A stretch of 64,000 nt of DNA from Ectothiorhodospiraceae bacterium. GTDB taxonomy: Bacteria; Pseudomonadota; Gammaproteobacteria; GCA-002705445; GCA-002716945. The stretch spans positions 32,964-96,963 of the forward strand of contig BOXR01000004.1 of assembly GCA_019651095.1 (NCBI GenBank), written 5' to 3'. The notes below the pieces were generated by a model. The model did not search any database and was not told the origin of the DNA. It worked only from the letters and a program-made list of their open reading frames with translations. A program made the translations under genes and the position numbers. Below, piece by piece: positions 48,940 through 58,970 of the stretch. Position 1 is the first letter of the stretch, and every line of letters starts with the position of its first letter.

Positions 48940-50451
48940 ATGTGTGGGATAGTAGCTGTATCTGGCAATAATGATGTGATTCATGATATTTATGAGTCTC
49001 TTACAGTCTTGCAGCATCGAGGTCAAGATGCTTCAGGAATATTAACTAACCACAACGGAAAAATTACTTTACGTAAGTCATTAGGTCTTGTTAGAGATGG
49101 ATTTTCGAAAAAACACATAGATCGACTTAAGGGATCTATAGGTATAGGACATGTTCGCTATCCAACTGCAGGTCACGCTGATAATTCATCTGAAGCTCAA
49201 CCATTTTATGTTAACTCGCCATATGGTATTGCATTAGCACATAATGGAAATCTTATAAATTCTGATAAATTAAAATCTGATTTATTTAAGGAGGATTTGA
49301 GACACATAAACACAAAATCAGATTCTGAAATTTTATTAAATATATTTGCACATGAACTTTACCTTCATAGTAAAGACGCATTTACACCAGACAGCATCTT
49401 TTATGCTGTAGCAGGTGTGCATAGACGCGTAAAGGGTGCATACGCGGTAGTTTCCCTGATAACTGATCGAGGAGTCGTCGCATTTAGAGATCCAAATGGT
49501 ATACGCCCCTTATGTTTTGGACAAAGAGTCTTTAATGGTAAGACTGAAACTATGGTTGCTTCCGAATCAGTAGCACTAGACTCTGCGGGATTTAAATTAG
49601 AAAGAGATTTGAAACCTGGTGAGGCAATCTTCATAGATAAAGATGGAAAGGTTCACACTCGGTTATGCTCCGAGAATAGTACTGCCAGCCCTTGCATATT
49701 CGAATATGTTTATTTTGCTAGGCCTGATTCTATCATTGACGGTATTTCGGTATATAAAGCAAGGATGAACATGGGCACGGCGTTAGCAGATAACATTAAG
49801 AAAGCTCTTCCCGATAATGATATAGATGTTGTAGTTCCTATTCCTGATACTAGCCGGATTTCTGCATTAGAGCTATCTTCTAGGCTAGGCATACCTTTTA
49901 GGGAGGGTTTTATCAAAAACAGATATATAGGTAGAACTTTCATCATGTCTCAACAAAATGAACGCTCTAAGTCAGTTAAAAGAAAATTAAATGCTATTAA
50001 ATCAGAGTTCAACAATAAAACAGTATTACTTGTCGATGATTCTATTGTTAGAGGAACCACCTCTAGGCAAATTGTTGAGATGGCAAGGGAGGCAGGAGCA
50101 AAGAAAGTTTATATGGCATCAGCTGCTCCCCCAGTTAAATTTCCTAATGTTTATGGAATTGATATGCCAGCAAGTAAGGAGTTTATAGCTGATAAACGTA
50201 CAGTTGATGAAGTAGCTGATTTTATAGGATGTGATATGTTATTTTATCAAAATTTGAGTGATTTAATTGACGCTGTAAAAAGTGAGAGTCCATCAATAAC
50301 AGAATTTGATTCATCATGTTTTGATGGTAAATATATCACGGGAGATGTCAATCAAGATTATTTGTTGGCCCTTGATGAACTGAGAAATGATGCTGAAAAA
50401 AGAAAAAAAACACAAACTGATGATACGTTCGATGAAGTAGTTGTATATTAA
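48940..50451 (+). CDS. purF: Amidophosphoribosyltransferase
   Basis: PurF makes phosphoribosylamine from PRPP and glutamine, the first step of purine synthesis. The nucleophilic Cys2 follows the initiator Met ([13 protein letters not shown]); the Ntn glutaminase domain has [32 protein letters not shown] and [10 protein letters not shown]; the phosphoribosyltransferase domain has the PRPP loop [20 protein letters not shown]. The 503-residue length is that of E. coli PurF. No propeptide precedes Cys2. Intact. Confidence 0.96.
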   Translation: MCGIVAVSGNNDVIHDIYESLTVLQHRGQDASGILTNHNGKITLRKSLGLVRDGFSKKHIDRLKGSIGIGHVRYPTAGHADNSSEAQPFYVNSPYGIALAHNGNLINSDKLKSDLFKEDLRHINTKSDSEILLNIFAHELYLHSKDAFTPDSIFYAVAGVHRRVKGAYAVVSLITDRGVVAFRDPNGIRPLCFGQRVFNGKTETMVASESVALDSAGFKLERDLKPGEAIFIDKDGKVHTRLCSENSTASPCIFEYVYFARPDSIIDGISVYKARMNMGTALADNIKKALPDNDIDVVVPIPDTSRISALELSSRLGIPFREGFIKNRYIGRTFIMSQQNERSKSVKRKLNAIKSEFNNKTVLLVDDSIVRGTTSRQIVEMAREAGAKKVYMASAAPPVKFPNVYGIDMPASKEFIADKRTVDEVADFIGCDMLFYQNLSDLIDAVKSESPSITEFDSSCFDGKYITGDVNQDYLLALDELRNDAEKRKKTQTDDTFDEVVVY

Positions 50452-50462
50452 CTGCATAAATC

Positions 50463-50924
50463 ATGATATTCGTCAATTCTTCTAATCAAACACTTTATCT
50501 TTTTAAAGATGATAGTCTCATTTTTGAGTCGAAGATATCTACATCAAAATATGGCATGGGCTGTAGAATGAATTCATTTAAAACACCTACTGGTTTACAC
50601 AGCGTTTCCAGTATGCTTGGAAAAGGATTACCAGCAGGAACACTATTTAAGAACAGAAGACCAACTGAAAAAGTTATTAAAAAAATTCCACTTGATAATT
50701 CAGATTATATCACTTCAAGAATATTGAGATTAAATGGTCTTGAAGAAGGTAAGAACAAGGGTGGTGATGTAGATTCATATAATAGATATATTTATATTCA
50801 TGGCACCCCACACTGTAATACACTCGGTAGCAAACAATCCCAGGGTTGTATTAGAATGAGTGATAGAGATGTTATAAAGCTCTTCGATTTAGTCGATCAA
50901 AAGACTCTAGTATTAATTGATTAG
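50463..50924 (+). CDS. L,D-transpeptidase (YkuD) family protein without signal peptide
   Basis: A single-domain YkuD protein (153 residues). The catalytic pattern is clear: YIYIHGTPHCNTLG then SQGCIRMSDRDVIKLFDLV (His, and Ser-x-Gly-Cys-x-Arg). Such enzymes form 3-3 peptidoglycan cross-links or attach lipoproteins. The protein starts directly with the beta-rich domain (MIFVNSSNQTLYLFKDDSLI) and shows no signal peptide or membrane helix, so export is not explained; a truncated start is possible but no upstream extension is in frame. It overlaps the end of the convergent gph by 12 bases. Confidence 0.85.
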   Translation: MIFVNSSNQTLYLFKDDSLIFESKISTSKYGMGCRMNSFKTPTGLHSVSSMLGKGLPAGTLFKNRRPTEKVIKKIPLDNSDYITSRILRLNGLEEGKNKGGDVDSYNRYIYIHGTPHCNTLGSKQSQGCIRMSDRDVIKLFDLVDQKTLVLID

Positions 50925-51584
50925 ATATTGTCTCAAACTAAGAGGATTATCGATTATCAAATCGGCCTCCCAAGAGTGTATGTTAATTTCATCATTTATA
51001 AATCCAAAGTTTGCGGCAACCGTAATCATACCAGCTTCTTTTCCAGCTATAATGTCTCTTTCGTCATCACCAACGTATATTATATTATCTGTTGGACATT
51101 GAATAATTTCAGCAGCTTTCATCAAACTATCACTTGCTGGCTTTGCATTTAGAACCATGTCTCCAGTTACGACACAACTTAAATCTTGCTCAATACCCAA
51201 TCCTTTTATAATTTTGTTCACATACCTTGAATGTTTATTCGTTACGACACCAATTTTTATCTGTTCACTCAATAGGTAATCTAGTAGTTGATCCATGTCT
51301 TTATTTAATGTTGTTTTAATAAAACAATTATTTTTATAATCTTCTAAAAATTCAGACCTCAACAAAGAAGAGTCAATTGACTTTCCATTGACTACAGACG
51401 CATACTCTATAACTCCAATTGCTCCTCTAGATATATATTTTCTTAAGTTTACACAATCTACTTGTTTAAGATCACGCAAATCAAGGATCCTATTTAAAGA
51501 ATCACACATATCTTGTGATGTATCAGCTAGTGTTCCGTCTAGGTCAAACAGTACACTGAGTATTTCTTTGTTATTTTTCAGCAT
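50913..51584 (-). CDS. gph: HAD-family phosphoglycolate phosphatase
   Basis: A haloacid dehalogenase-type phosphatase of 223 residues. Motif I is VLFDLDGTLADTSQDM, motif II is the Thr in IGVVTNKHSRYVNKII, the lysine lies in LNAKPASDSLMKAAEII, and motif III is IIYVGDDERDIIAGKEAGM. The location directly after ubiG on the same strand (14-base overlap) is that of gph in Pseudomonas, which supports phosphoglycolate as the substrate. Intact. Confidence 0.88.
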   Translation of the reverse strand: MLKNNKEILSVLFDLDGTLADTSQDMCDSLNRILDLRDLKQVDCVNLRKYISRGAIGVIEYASVVNGKSIDSSLLRSEFLEDYKNNCFIKTTLNKDMDQLLDYLLSEQIKIGVVTNKHSRYVNKIIKGLGIEQDLSCVVTGDMVLNAKPASDSLMKAAEIIQCPTDNIIYVGDDERDIIAGKEAGMITVAANFGFINDEINIHSWEADLIIDNPLSLRQYLIN

Positions 51585-52257
51585 GTAGAAAATAATTCAC
51601 TTCAGTATCATTACCTAAAGTAAATGATTCATTTATTGGGTTGAATAAAATACCATCAATACTGCTTATATTAAAGTTATGTTGCTCAAGCATATTGTTT
51701 AATTCATATGGGGTAATAAATTTAGCGTACTGATGTGTTCCCCTAGGTACAACATTTAAGATGTACTCTGCGAATATTTTAGCAAAAACAAATGACTTCA
51801 AATTCCTATTGATAGTAGACATGAATAAATGAGATTTTTTTTGTGTAATAGTTCCTATTTTTTCAATTAACTTTTTTGGATCATGAATATGCTCAATCAT
51901 TTCAAAACATACAACACAATCAAAATTTCCTAGACTTGATACATCTAGTATTGATCCATTAATGTATTCTATTTCTAGATCTTGCTCTTTGGCATGCTTT
52001 TTCGCAATATTGATTGATTTTTTTGAAGAATCAATTCCAGTGACTTTTGCACCCATTTTACTCAACTCTTCAGACAGTATTCCTCCACCGCAGCCAATAT
52101 CTAAAATCTTTTTATTTTTTATCTCTAATCTAGATAAGATGTATTCCAGTCTCAATGGATTCAACTTATGGAGAAGTTTATAATTACCTGTTTTATTCCA
52201 CCAATCATATGCATATTCATCGAAAAGGTCTTCTTGATTATTATTGTTTTTAGTCAT
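51571..52257 (-). CDS. ubiG: Ubiquinone biosynthesis O-methyltransferase UbiG
   Basis: UbiG performs both O-methylations in ubiquinone synthesis with S-adenosylmethionine. The 228-residue protein shows the family start FDEYAYDWWNKTGNYKLLHK then LNPLRLEYI, the SAM motif KILDIGCGGGILSEELSKMG, FDCVVCFEMIEHIHDPKKL and STINRNLKSFVFAKI with VPRGTHQYAKFITPYEL. It starts 4 bases inside the preceding deaminase-like gene's end and overlaps gph. Intact. Confidence 0.94.
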   Translation of the reverse strand: MTKNNNNQEDLFDEYAYDWWNKTGNYKLLHKLNPLRLEYILSRLEIKNKKILDIGCGGGILSEELSKMGAKVTGIDSSKKSINIAKKHAKEQDLEIEYINGSILDVSSLGNFDCVVCFEMIEHIHDPKKLIEKIGTITQKKSHLFMSTINRNLKSFVFAKIFAEYILNVVPRGTHQYAKFITPYELNNMLEQHNFNISSIDGILFNPINESFTLGNDTEVNYFLHAEK

Positions 52258-53334
52258 GTTTTAATATTTACACACTCACCAGATGACCATACAGCAGTCA
52301 AGCTCTCATTGTCAAGGTCAGCTAATGTCGGATAGTTTTCATCTCTCCATAGAAGTCTTTTTGAATTGATATCAAATATATTAAATGAAGCTAAACTATC
52401 TTTCTCGATAATCCCAGACGATGAAGTTTCTGCAAAAAAATCCAATGTATTTGATGTAACAGAGTTAAGTATCTTTCTGTCATCAAAAGTATTTTGATTT
52501 TCAGAGAAAAGGTTTACAACTTTAAATAAGTCATAGAGTTTATATGTATTCTCTAAATCTGATATCAGGACATATCTATTACTATTTGGCTTTAGTGATA
52601 ATAATAATTTAACATTTTCTATATCCAATAGTTCAGAATATTTTACTAGCATCAGAATTTTGTATTTACTAATATAATTCTGTATCAATTTTTTTGAAGT
52701 TAAAAAATCATGTACTACACAATTATTTAGAAGATTTATTTCCTCCCAAAACTTAAATAGCTTATTGATTTCATTATCTGATAAATTATTTATTTCATTC
52801 AGATGTATATCTATTGATAAATTTAATTCATTACATATAGAAGAAATCTTTATTATCAAATTTTTTTCAAAATTTCATGATATTAAGTAAATTAATACTA
52901 AATACTTTCGAGGTATCAGATTTATAAAAATCTATAGTTTTCAACATATCTCTAATAACATGATACGTACACTTAGATGAATCAAGCGTGATTTTATTAC
53001 TTATATTTATATTAGGTAAGGGGACATATTTAAGTATTTTTTTATAATCATTAGCTACTACTTGCACTTTCGTTACACCGTTTTGAAAAAGATTACTAAT
53101 TTTTCTACTATATTTTAGTTGACTATCACAATCATTGATATCAATGTAACTCTCAGAAAAAGTCGGAACCATTAAATGATTTTGATAATGTATTCGAGGT
53201 ACCTTTCCATAAGTTCTATCTATTTTATTATCAACTAAAATATCAGCTATAATTGAGCGATCTATTAACAGGGATTTGTTACTTTCTATTTTTTTATTTG
53301 AGAGATATACCCATTTTGGAGAAACTATAAACAT
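52254..53334 (-). CDS. Degenerate amidohydrolase (MtaD/TRZ-ATZ-like), frameshifted
   Basis: Two reading frames (53334-52867 and 52859-52254) join with one indel near 52862 into about 360 residues that follow the TRZ/ATZ-type deaminase (MtaD) plan end to end: MFIVSPKWVYLSNKKI start, LMVPTFSESYID where PG-x-x-N-x-H-x-H is expected, FQNGVTKVQV, ICNELNLSIDIHLNE matching the LDASIQMHVHET-type strand, LLNNCVVHDF, LISDLENTYKLYDL matching GTDGAASNNDLDL, and a C-terminal DIN then LTAVWSSGECV. The first HxH metal motif is lost while the later His and Asp positions remain. Its place between ubiG and gyrA is that of MtaD in Pseudomonas. Probably inactive as a deaminase. Confidence 0.55.
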
Positions 53335-53392
53335 CCTAAAATTCTATACTGATACTGCTTTAATTTATATCGTTTATAAACCCTATTTGTGC

Positions 53393-53398
53393 TAAAAT
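53393..53398 (+). promoter_or_regulatory. Extended -10 promoter for gyrA
   Basis: TAAAAT (53393-53398) is preceded by TGC, making an extended -10 (TGCTAAAAT); a TTTATA at 53373-53378 is a possible but closely spaced -35. The predicted leader before the gyrA ATG is about 28 bases. Confidence 0.4.
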
Positions 53399-53433
53399 AT
53401 AGAGCTTAAATATGGCACAAAATATACCCATAA

Positions 53434-55962
53434 ATGTCTGATTATTCACAAATAAAATTAGATGATGAGATGCGTCATTCCTACATTGAATATGCTATGT
53501 CCGTCATTGTCGGGAGAGCACTTCCAGATGTTAGAGATGGTCTTAAACCTGTTCACAGACGCGTATTATATTCGATGCATGAGCTGAATAATGGTTATAA
53601 CAAAGCATATAAAAAATCAGCAAGAATCGTTGGGGACGTGATTGGTAAATATCATCCACATGGGGACACTGCTGTTTATGACACCATCGTCCGCCTAGCT
53701 CAACCATTCTCTATGAGATATCCTCTAGTTGATGGTCAAGGTAACTTCGGCTCTATTGATGGCGACTCTCCAGCAGCAATGAGATACACAGAGGTGAGAA
53801 TGTCACGGCTATCTCATGAATTATTATCAGACATAGACAAAAATACAGTTGATTTCAATCCAAATTATGATGGATCAGAGCGTGAACCTACTGTGCTTCC
53901 AACTAGACTTCCTAACCTTTTAATTAATGGTGCATCAGGAATAGCTGTAGGGATGGCAACAAACATACCCCCTCATAATCTTAATGAGGTAATAGATGGT
54001 GTAATTACTTTGATAAAAGAGCCATCACTATCAGATGAGGCTAATTTAGATCAATTCATTGCAAAGTCCGGGTTCAATGGTCCAGATTTTCCCACGGGAG
54101 CTGAGATCAAAGATAATGGCGGAATTCACCAACTAATAAAAACAGGACGAGGGTCTTTTAAAATTAGAGCTACTCATAGTATTGAAGAACATAAAGATAA
54201 AAACTCAATAATCATAAATGAACTTCCATATCAAGTTAATAAAGCTAAATTAATTGAATCAATAGCAATTTTAGTAAGAGATAAGAAAATTACAGGTATC
54301 AGTCACCTTAGAGATGAGTCTGATAGGGATGGATTAAGAGTAGTTATAGAATTAAAAAAAGGAGAGCAGCCTGACGTGATTCTAAGTAGCTTGTATAAGC
54401 AGACAAATCTTCAAACATCCTTTTCTGCCAACATGGTTTGTCTAGTAGACGGAGAGCCATGTACAATAAGTGTACCTCAAGCTCTATTAGAATTTATCAA
54501 GCACAGAAGAGAGATTATCACTAGAAGAACTCTATACCTTTTAAACAAGACTTATGACAAAGCTCATATTCTTGAAGGCTTGAGCATAGCACTGAATAGT
54601 ATAGATGAGATGATAGATCTTATAAAAAAATCAAAATCTACTGATGAGGCAAAAAAAAGAATTATTAGTAAATCCTGGACAACTTCTAAAAAAAAATGGA
54701 ATTTGTCAAAGTTAATGCAGCAATGCTCAGATTACATGATTGTTGATAGTACTGTTGGTCTTAATGAGAAGAATTATACTATAAGTAATGAGCAAGCTCA
54801 GGCGATACTAGATATGAGACTGAATAAGTTAACTAATCTTGAGCAGGAAGTAATTTTAAAAGATTATAACGATGCGGTCGGCTCTATAAAAAAATATCTT
54901 AAGATTTTGTCTAATCCGTCTGAATTAGATAATTTGATGATATCCGAACTTGAGGAAATAAAATCATTGTATGGACAAAACAGAAGATCTTTAATATCTG
55001 ATGATGAAGGTTTGCTAAATCGTGAGGACATGATCAAAAAAGAAGATGTGATTGTTGTTCTTACTGAGGCTAACTATGTAAAGCGTATGCCAAATACTGA
55101 ATTTAAAAGTCAGAGACGAGGTGGTCGTGGTGTAAATGCAGCAAATTTTAAAGAGGGTGACAAGGCAAAGATATTAGTGTGTGCTCATACCCATGACACA
55201 ATACTGTGTTTTTCCACAAAAGGGAAGGCGTTTTCAATTAGAGTTTTTGACATACCCGATACCAGTAGACAGGCAAGAGGTAAGTCAATCAATAATATCT
55301 TGCCTCTAGATAATGACGAGACGATATCTGCATTGTTGTCAATCAAAAGCTTTGACGAGGATAGTTATTTATTTTTGACTACAAGAGACGGAATGGTAAA
55401 TAGACTATCTCTATCATCATTTAAAAAAGTAAGAAATAGTGGATTAAAAGCTATTTTGCTCAAAGATGATGACTATTTATTTAACGCACTTCATACAGCT
55501 GGTAATGATAAAATCATTCTTTCTTCATCATCTGGTAAATCAATAATGTTCGAGGAAACACAAATCAGAGAGAGATCTAGAGGAACTCAAGGTGTCGTTG
55601 GGATTAAACTTAATAAGAATTCAAAAATAGTCTCATCTTTAAAAGTTGATGCAGAGCAAATAATATTTGTTACCGAGAACGGGTTTGGAAATAAAGTTTC
55701 TATTGATTCATACAACACACAAAATAGAGGTGGGCAAGGTGTTATATCAATAAAAACTTCAGAGAGAAATGGAAGCGTTGTAGGTGCTGTAAATCTTGAT
55801 AACTCAGATTATATTATGCTCATTACGAATAAAGGTAAAACCATTAAAATATCTGCCTCTGATATGAAAACTATAAATAGGAACACTCAAGGTGTTCGTC
55901 TGCAAGACATGTCTGATGATGAGATGATTTCTGCAATATCATCAGAGCGAACAGAAGATTAA
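53434..55962 (+). CDS. gyrA: DNA gyrase subunit A
   Basis: GyrA cleaves and religates DNA to introduce negative supercoils with GyrB. The 842-residue protein has [19 protein letters not shown], the quinolone-region segment [18 protein letters not shown] (Thr79 and Asp83 at the E. coli Ser83/Asp87 positions), the catalytic Tyr118 in [13 protein letters not shown], and a C-terminal beta-pinwheel with the GyrA box QRRGGRG. The box separates it from the ParC at 24.6 kb. It starts the gyrA-pheA-hisC-tyrA-aroA-cmk-rpsA run; serC, usual between gyrA and pheA, is missing. Intact. Confidence 0.96.
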   Translation: MSDYSQIKLDDEMRHSYIEYAMSVIVGRALPDVRDGLKPVHRRVLYSMHELNNGYNKAYKKSARIVGDVIGKYHPHGDTAVYDTIVRLAQPFSMRYPLVDGQGNFGSIDGDSPAAMRYTEVRMSRLSHELLSDIDKNTVDFNPNYDGSEREPTVLPTRLPNLLINGASGIAVGMATNIPPHNLNEVIDGVITLIKEPSLSDEANLDQFIAKSGFNGPDFPTGAEIKDNGGIHQLIKTGRGSFKIRATHSIEEHKDKNSIIINELPYQVNKAKLIESIAILVRDKKITGISHLRDESDRDGLRVVIELKKGEQPDVILSSLYKQTNLQTSFSANMVCLVDGEPCTISVPQALLEFIKHRREIITRRTLYLLNKTYDKAHILEGLSIALNSIDEMIDLIKKSKSTDEAKKRIISKSWTTSKKKWNLSKLMQQCSDYMIVDSTVGLNEKNYTISNEQAQAILDMRLNKLTNLEQEVILKDYNDAVGSIKKYLKILSNPSELDNLMISELEEIKSLYGQNRRSLISDDEGLLNREDMIKKEDVIVVLTEANYVKRMPNTEFKSQRRGGRGVNAANFKEGDKAKILVCAHTHDTILCFSTKGKAFSIRVFDIPDTSRQARGKSINNILPLDNDETISALLSIKSFDEDSYLFLTTRDGMVNRLSLSSFKKVRNSGLKAILLKDDDYLFNALHTAGNDKIILSSSSGKSIMFEETQIRERSRGTQGVVGIKLNKNSKIVSSLKVDAEQIIFVTENGFGNKVSIDSYNTQNRGGQGVISIKTSERNGSVVGAVNLDNSDYIMLITNKGKTIKISASDMKTINRNTQGVRLQDMSDDEMISAISSERTED

Positions 55963-55964
55963 AT

Positions 55965-57032
55965 ATGTTAAAGAAGTTTCGCCAACAAATTGACCTATTA
56001 GATAAAAAGATCTTAAAGCTTCTGAGTGAGCGCGCAACTATTGCTAAAGACGTTGCAGAATATAAAAAAAAATCAAATAATACAAATATCTTTAGGCCTG
56101 ATAGAGAATCACAAATTATAAAGAACTTAAGGTCACTTAACAGTGGACCACTCTCAGCAGAACATATTCATAATATTTATAGAGAAATTATTTCTTCATG
56201 TTTATCACTTGAAACTAATCTTACAGTATCCTATCTAGGACCTGAGGGTACCTATAGTGAAATCGCAACAAACAAGTTCTTTGGTAAGAGTGTTACAAAA
56301 AATAGTAGATTGAATATTTTTGATGTATTCAATGATGTTAAAAATATGACAAGTGATTTTGGCGTCGTCCCAGTTGAAAACTCAAACCAAGGAAGTATTA
56401 AAAGTACGCTTGATTTCTTAATACGATATAAGACTAATATATGTGGTGAACAAAATATACCCATCAAGCACTGCTTGATGTCTAAGAGTAAATCGCTTAA
56501 AAATATCAAGAAAATCTATGCTCATAATCAGACCTTAGCTCAATGTGATGAATGGATTTCAAAAAACCTATCGAATGCTCAATGCTTATCATCAGACAGT
56601 AATGCTCAAGCAGCACTTGTAGTCAAAGGTGAAAAGAACTCAGCATGTATTGCTAATGAAAAATGCGCTAAATTATATAAGCTTAATGTTTTAGTAAGAA
56701 ATATTCATGACATAAAAAATAACACCACACGGTTTCTCATATTAGGAAATACAGAAGTAGATTCTTCAGATAACGATAAAACATCTTTTGTGATGTCTCT
56801 TGATAACAAGGCGGGGTCTTTATCGAAGGCATTGGAGATTCTTGCTAAGCACAGGATATCTATGACAAAAATAGAATCAATTCCTACAAGAGAAGAAAAC
56901 TGGGAATATTTATTCTTAATAGATATTTCTGGACACATCAAGACTAAAAAAGTGTCGAATGCTTTACAAAAAATATCAGATAACTCAAAGTATTTTCAAT
57001 TATTGGGTTCGTATCCAAAGAGTATAGATTAG
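55965..57032 (+). CDS. pheA: Bifunctional chorismate mutase/prephenate dehydratase (P-protein)
   Basis: PheA converts chorismate to prephenate and on to phenylpyruvate. The 355-residue fusion has an AroQ-type mutase domain (about 1-85; FRQQIDLLDKKILKLLSERA, RPDRESQIIKNL), a dehydratase domain from VSYLGPEGTYSEIATNKFF to the catalytic NTTRFLILG, and a C-terminal ACT domain (DNKAGSLSKALEILAKHRIS, IESIPTREENWEYLF) for phenylalanine feedback. The fused form is typical of gamma- and betaproteobacteria. Its stop overlaps the hisC start. Intact. Confidence 0.95.
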   Translation: MLKKFRQQIDLLDKKILKLLSERATIAKDVAEYKKKSNNTNIFRPDRESQIIKNLRSLNSGPLSAEHIHNIYREIISSCLSLETNLTVSYLGPEGTYSEIATNKFFGKSVTKNSRLNIFDVFNDVKNMTSDFGVVPVENSNQGSIKSTLDFLIRYKTNICGEQNIPIKHCLMSKSKSLKNIKKIYAHNQTLAQCDEWISKNLSNAQCLSSDSNAQAALVVKGEKNSACIANEKCAKLYKLNVLVRNIHDIKNNTTRFLILGNTEVDSSDNDKTSFVMSLDNKAGSLSKALEILAKHRISMTKIESIPTREENWEYLFLIDISGHIKTKKVSNALQKISDNSKYFQLLGSYPKSID

Positions 57033-58135
57033 TGGCTTCCAAAAATATAACTAAATATACTCCTGGATTTAATATCAATGATGTCCAAAAAAAATTTAAT
57101 ATCAAGAAGATTATTAAATTATCCTCTAATGAGAATCCATTTATATCAGATAAAGTAACAAAATATATTAACAATAATAAACATAGCCTGAATCTTTATC
57201 CAGAGAGTAAACCTAGCAAGTTGCAATCAATTATTGCAAAAAATATAGGCTTTAAGATGAATGAGAAAAATATTATTTTGGGAAATGGTAGTAATGAAAT
57301 ATTAGAGTTCATCGCAAGATTAACTTTGAATAGTTCAACCGAGGCAATTATTCCAAAACACTCATTCTTGGTATACGAGATCATATCTAAGTTACAAGAT
57401 GCTAAAATAATTGTAAGCAAACCAGACTCAAACAAAAATAGTGCTAACTATCTAGGAGTTGATCTTGATTCAGTAAAAAGTAAAATTTCAAGCAAAACAC
57501 GACTTATATTTTTGGCAAACCCTGCTAATCCAACAGGCACGTATATCAAGCTTTCAAAGATTGATAGTTTTCTAAGTTCCTTGCCTCAAAAAATAACTGT
57601 TATTATTGATGAGGCATATTATGAATATCTCGATCCTAAAAAAGATAAAAGCGCTATATCTTTAATAAAAAAATATAAAAACTTGTTTGTTACCAGATCA
57701 TTTTCAAAGATATATGGCTTAGCCTCACTCAGGATTGGCTATGGTATATCCTCTGAGAAAAATATTGAAAAACTTAAATTATATAAACAGCCATTTAATA
57801 CAAATCTTTTTGCACAAAAAGCTGCCGAAATAGCATTAAATGACCATAATTTTGTTAATGAGAGTAAAAAAAATAATGATATTGCTTCAGCTAGCTTAAT
57901 CCAATTATTCAATAAACTTTCTATTAGATACCTTGGAACTTATTGTAATTTTATCACTTTCGAAGTAGGACAAAACTCAAAAGCACTATTTGAGTACCTA
58001 CTGAAAAAAGGGATAGTAGTTAGGCCACTTGTAAATTATAAGCTCTCAAAATATTTAAGAGTCTCTCTAGGCACTATGAGAGAGATGAATGCATTCAAGA
58101 AACAACTAAAATTATTTTATAATGCCAAAGTTTAA
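57032..58135 (+). CDS. hisC: Histidinol-phosphate aminotransferase (HisC-type; aromatic aminotransferase role possible)
   Basis: A PLP-dependent class I/II aminotransferase of 367 residues: YTPGFNINDVQKKFNIKKII, IKLSSNENPF, the LGNGSNEILEFIARL cofactor loop, ANPANPTGTYI, IDEAYYEYLDP, the PLP lysine in VTRSFSKIYGLASLRIGYG, and VRPLVNYKLSKYLRVSLGT. The GTG at 57032 shares a base with the pheA stop. Located between pheA and tyrA, it may also transaminate phenylpyruvate and hydroxyphenylpyruvate, as proposed for similarly placed HisC2 proteins. Intact. Confidence 0.92.
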   Translation: MASKNITKYTPGFNINDVQKKFNIKKIIKLSSNENPFISDKVTKYINNNKHSLNLYPESKPSKLQSIIAKNIGFKMNEKNIILGNGSNEILEFIARLTLNSSTEAIIPKHSFLVYEIISKLQDAKIIVSKPDSNKNSANYLGVDLDSVKSKISSKTRLIFLANPANPTGTYIKLSKIDSFLSSLPQKITVIIDEAYYEYLDPKKDKSAISLIKKYKNLFVTRSFSKIYGLASLRIGYGISSEKNIEKLKLYKQPFNTNLFAQKAAEIALNDHNFVNESKKNNDIASASLIQLFNKLSIRYLGTYCNFITFEVGQNSKALFEYLLKKGIVVRPLVNYKLSKYLRVSLGTMREMNAFKKQLKLFYNAKV

Positions 58136-58970
58136 TAATATCTTAATTGTTGGCTTAGGAATGATGGGTGGATCCTTATGTAAATCCATTAAGAAAAATA
58201 AATTGTCTAAAAAAATATCAGCTTTTGATACAGATCATGACGCACTATCATATGCATTGAAGAATAAAATTATTAATTATAAAGTTACTGATTTAGGTAA
58301 AATGGAGCAACCAGATTTAGTGATTATTTGCACACCACTAAGCTCATACCTAAGTATTGTTAAAAAGTTACTTCTAAAAATAAACAAAAATACATTAGTT
58401 ACAGACATAGGGAGTTCTAAAGGTGGCATACATAGAACTATTAAAAAATTATTTCATGATTCAAATATAAGTTTCTTGAGTTCTCATCCCATGGTTGGAT
58501 CTGAAAAGTCAGGTGTAAAATTTACTAGAAAAGATATGTATAGAAATAAAGTTGTCTTTATCTTGGATAAGGATTCGGCAAGTAAAGTGTCCTATCTTAA
58601 ATTGAAGAGCTTTTGGGAGGCAACTGGAGCAATCACACACGAAATTGACTCTAAAACGCACGATTTATTAATGTCACAAACCAGTCATATAGCACATTTA
58701 ATGTCTTTTATTTTTGTAAAATCACTTCCTCAAAATATTTTGAATGATAATCTACCTTTACTTTTAGGAGGCGGAATTAAGGAGCACATAAGGTTAAGCA
58801 AAAGCAACCCACAAATGTGGACTGATATCTTTTTAAATAATAAAAACAATATCATAAAGACACTTACTAGAATTCAGAAAAATACTGCAGTAATAAAGAG
58901 CATGATTCAAAAATCCAATAAAACTGAGATCAAATCTTTACTTAAGAACACATATAACAAAACTAAATGA
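58122..58970 (+). CDS. tyrA: Prephenate/arogenate dehydrogenase
   Basis: TyrA oxidatively decarboxylates prephenate to hydroxyphenylpyruvate with NAD. The 282-residue protein has the Rossmann motif [51 protein letters not shown], and [20 protein letters not shown] (the catalytic His-Pro-Met-x-Gly). It overlaps hisC by 14 bases and aroA by 4. In relatives TyrA is often fused to AroA; here they are separate but coupled. Intact. Confidence 0.93.
   Translation: MPKFNNILIVGLGMMGGSLCKSIKKNKLSKKISAFDTDHDALSYALKNKIINYKVTDLGKMEQPDLVIICTPLSSYLSIVKKLLLKINKNTLVTDIGSSKGGIHRTIKKLFHDSNISFLSSHPMVGSEKSGVKFTRKDMYRNKVVFILDKDSASKVSYLKLKSFWEATGAITHEIDSKTHDLLMSQTSHIAHLMSFIFVKSLPQNILNDNLPLLLGGGIKEHIRLSKSNPQMWTDIFLNNKNNIIKTLTRIQKNTAVIKSMIQKSNKTEIKSLLKNTYNKTK

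Noticed and set aside
53670..53700. GyrA Thr79 (E. coli Ser83 position), and Thr87 in ParC, as quinolone-resistance changes
   Set aside because: Thr occurs naturally at this position in many wild bacteria, and the acidic partners (Asp83, Glu91) are intact. No evidence of selected resistance.
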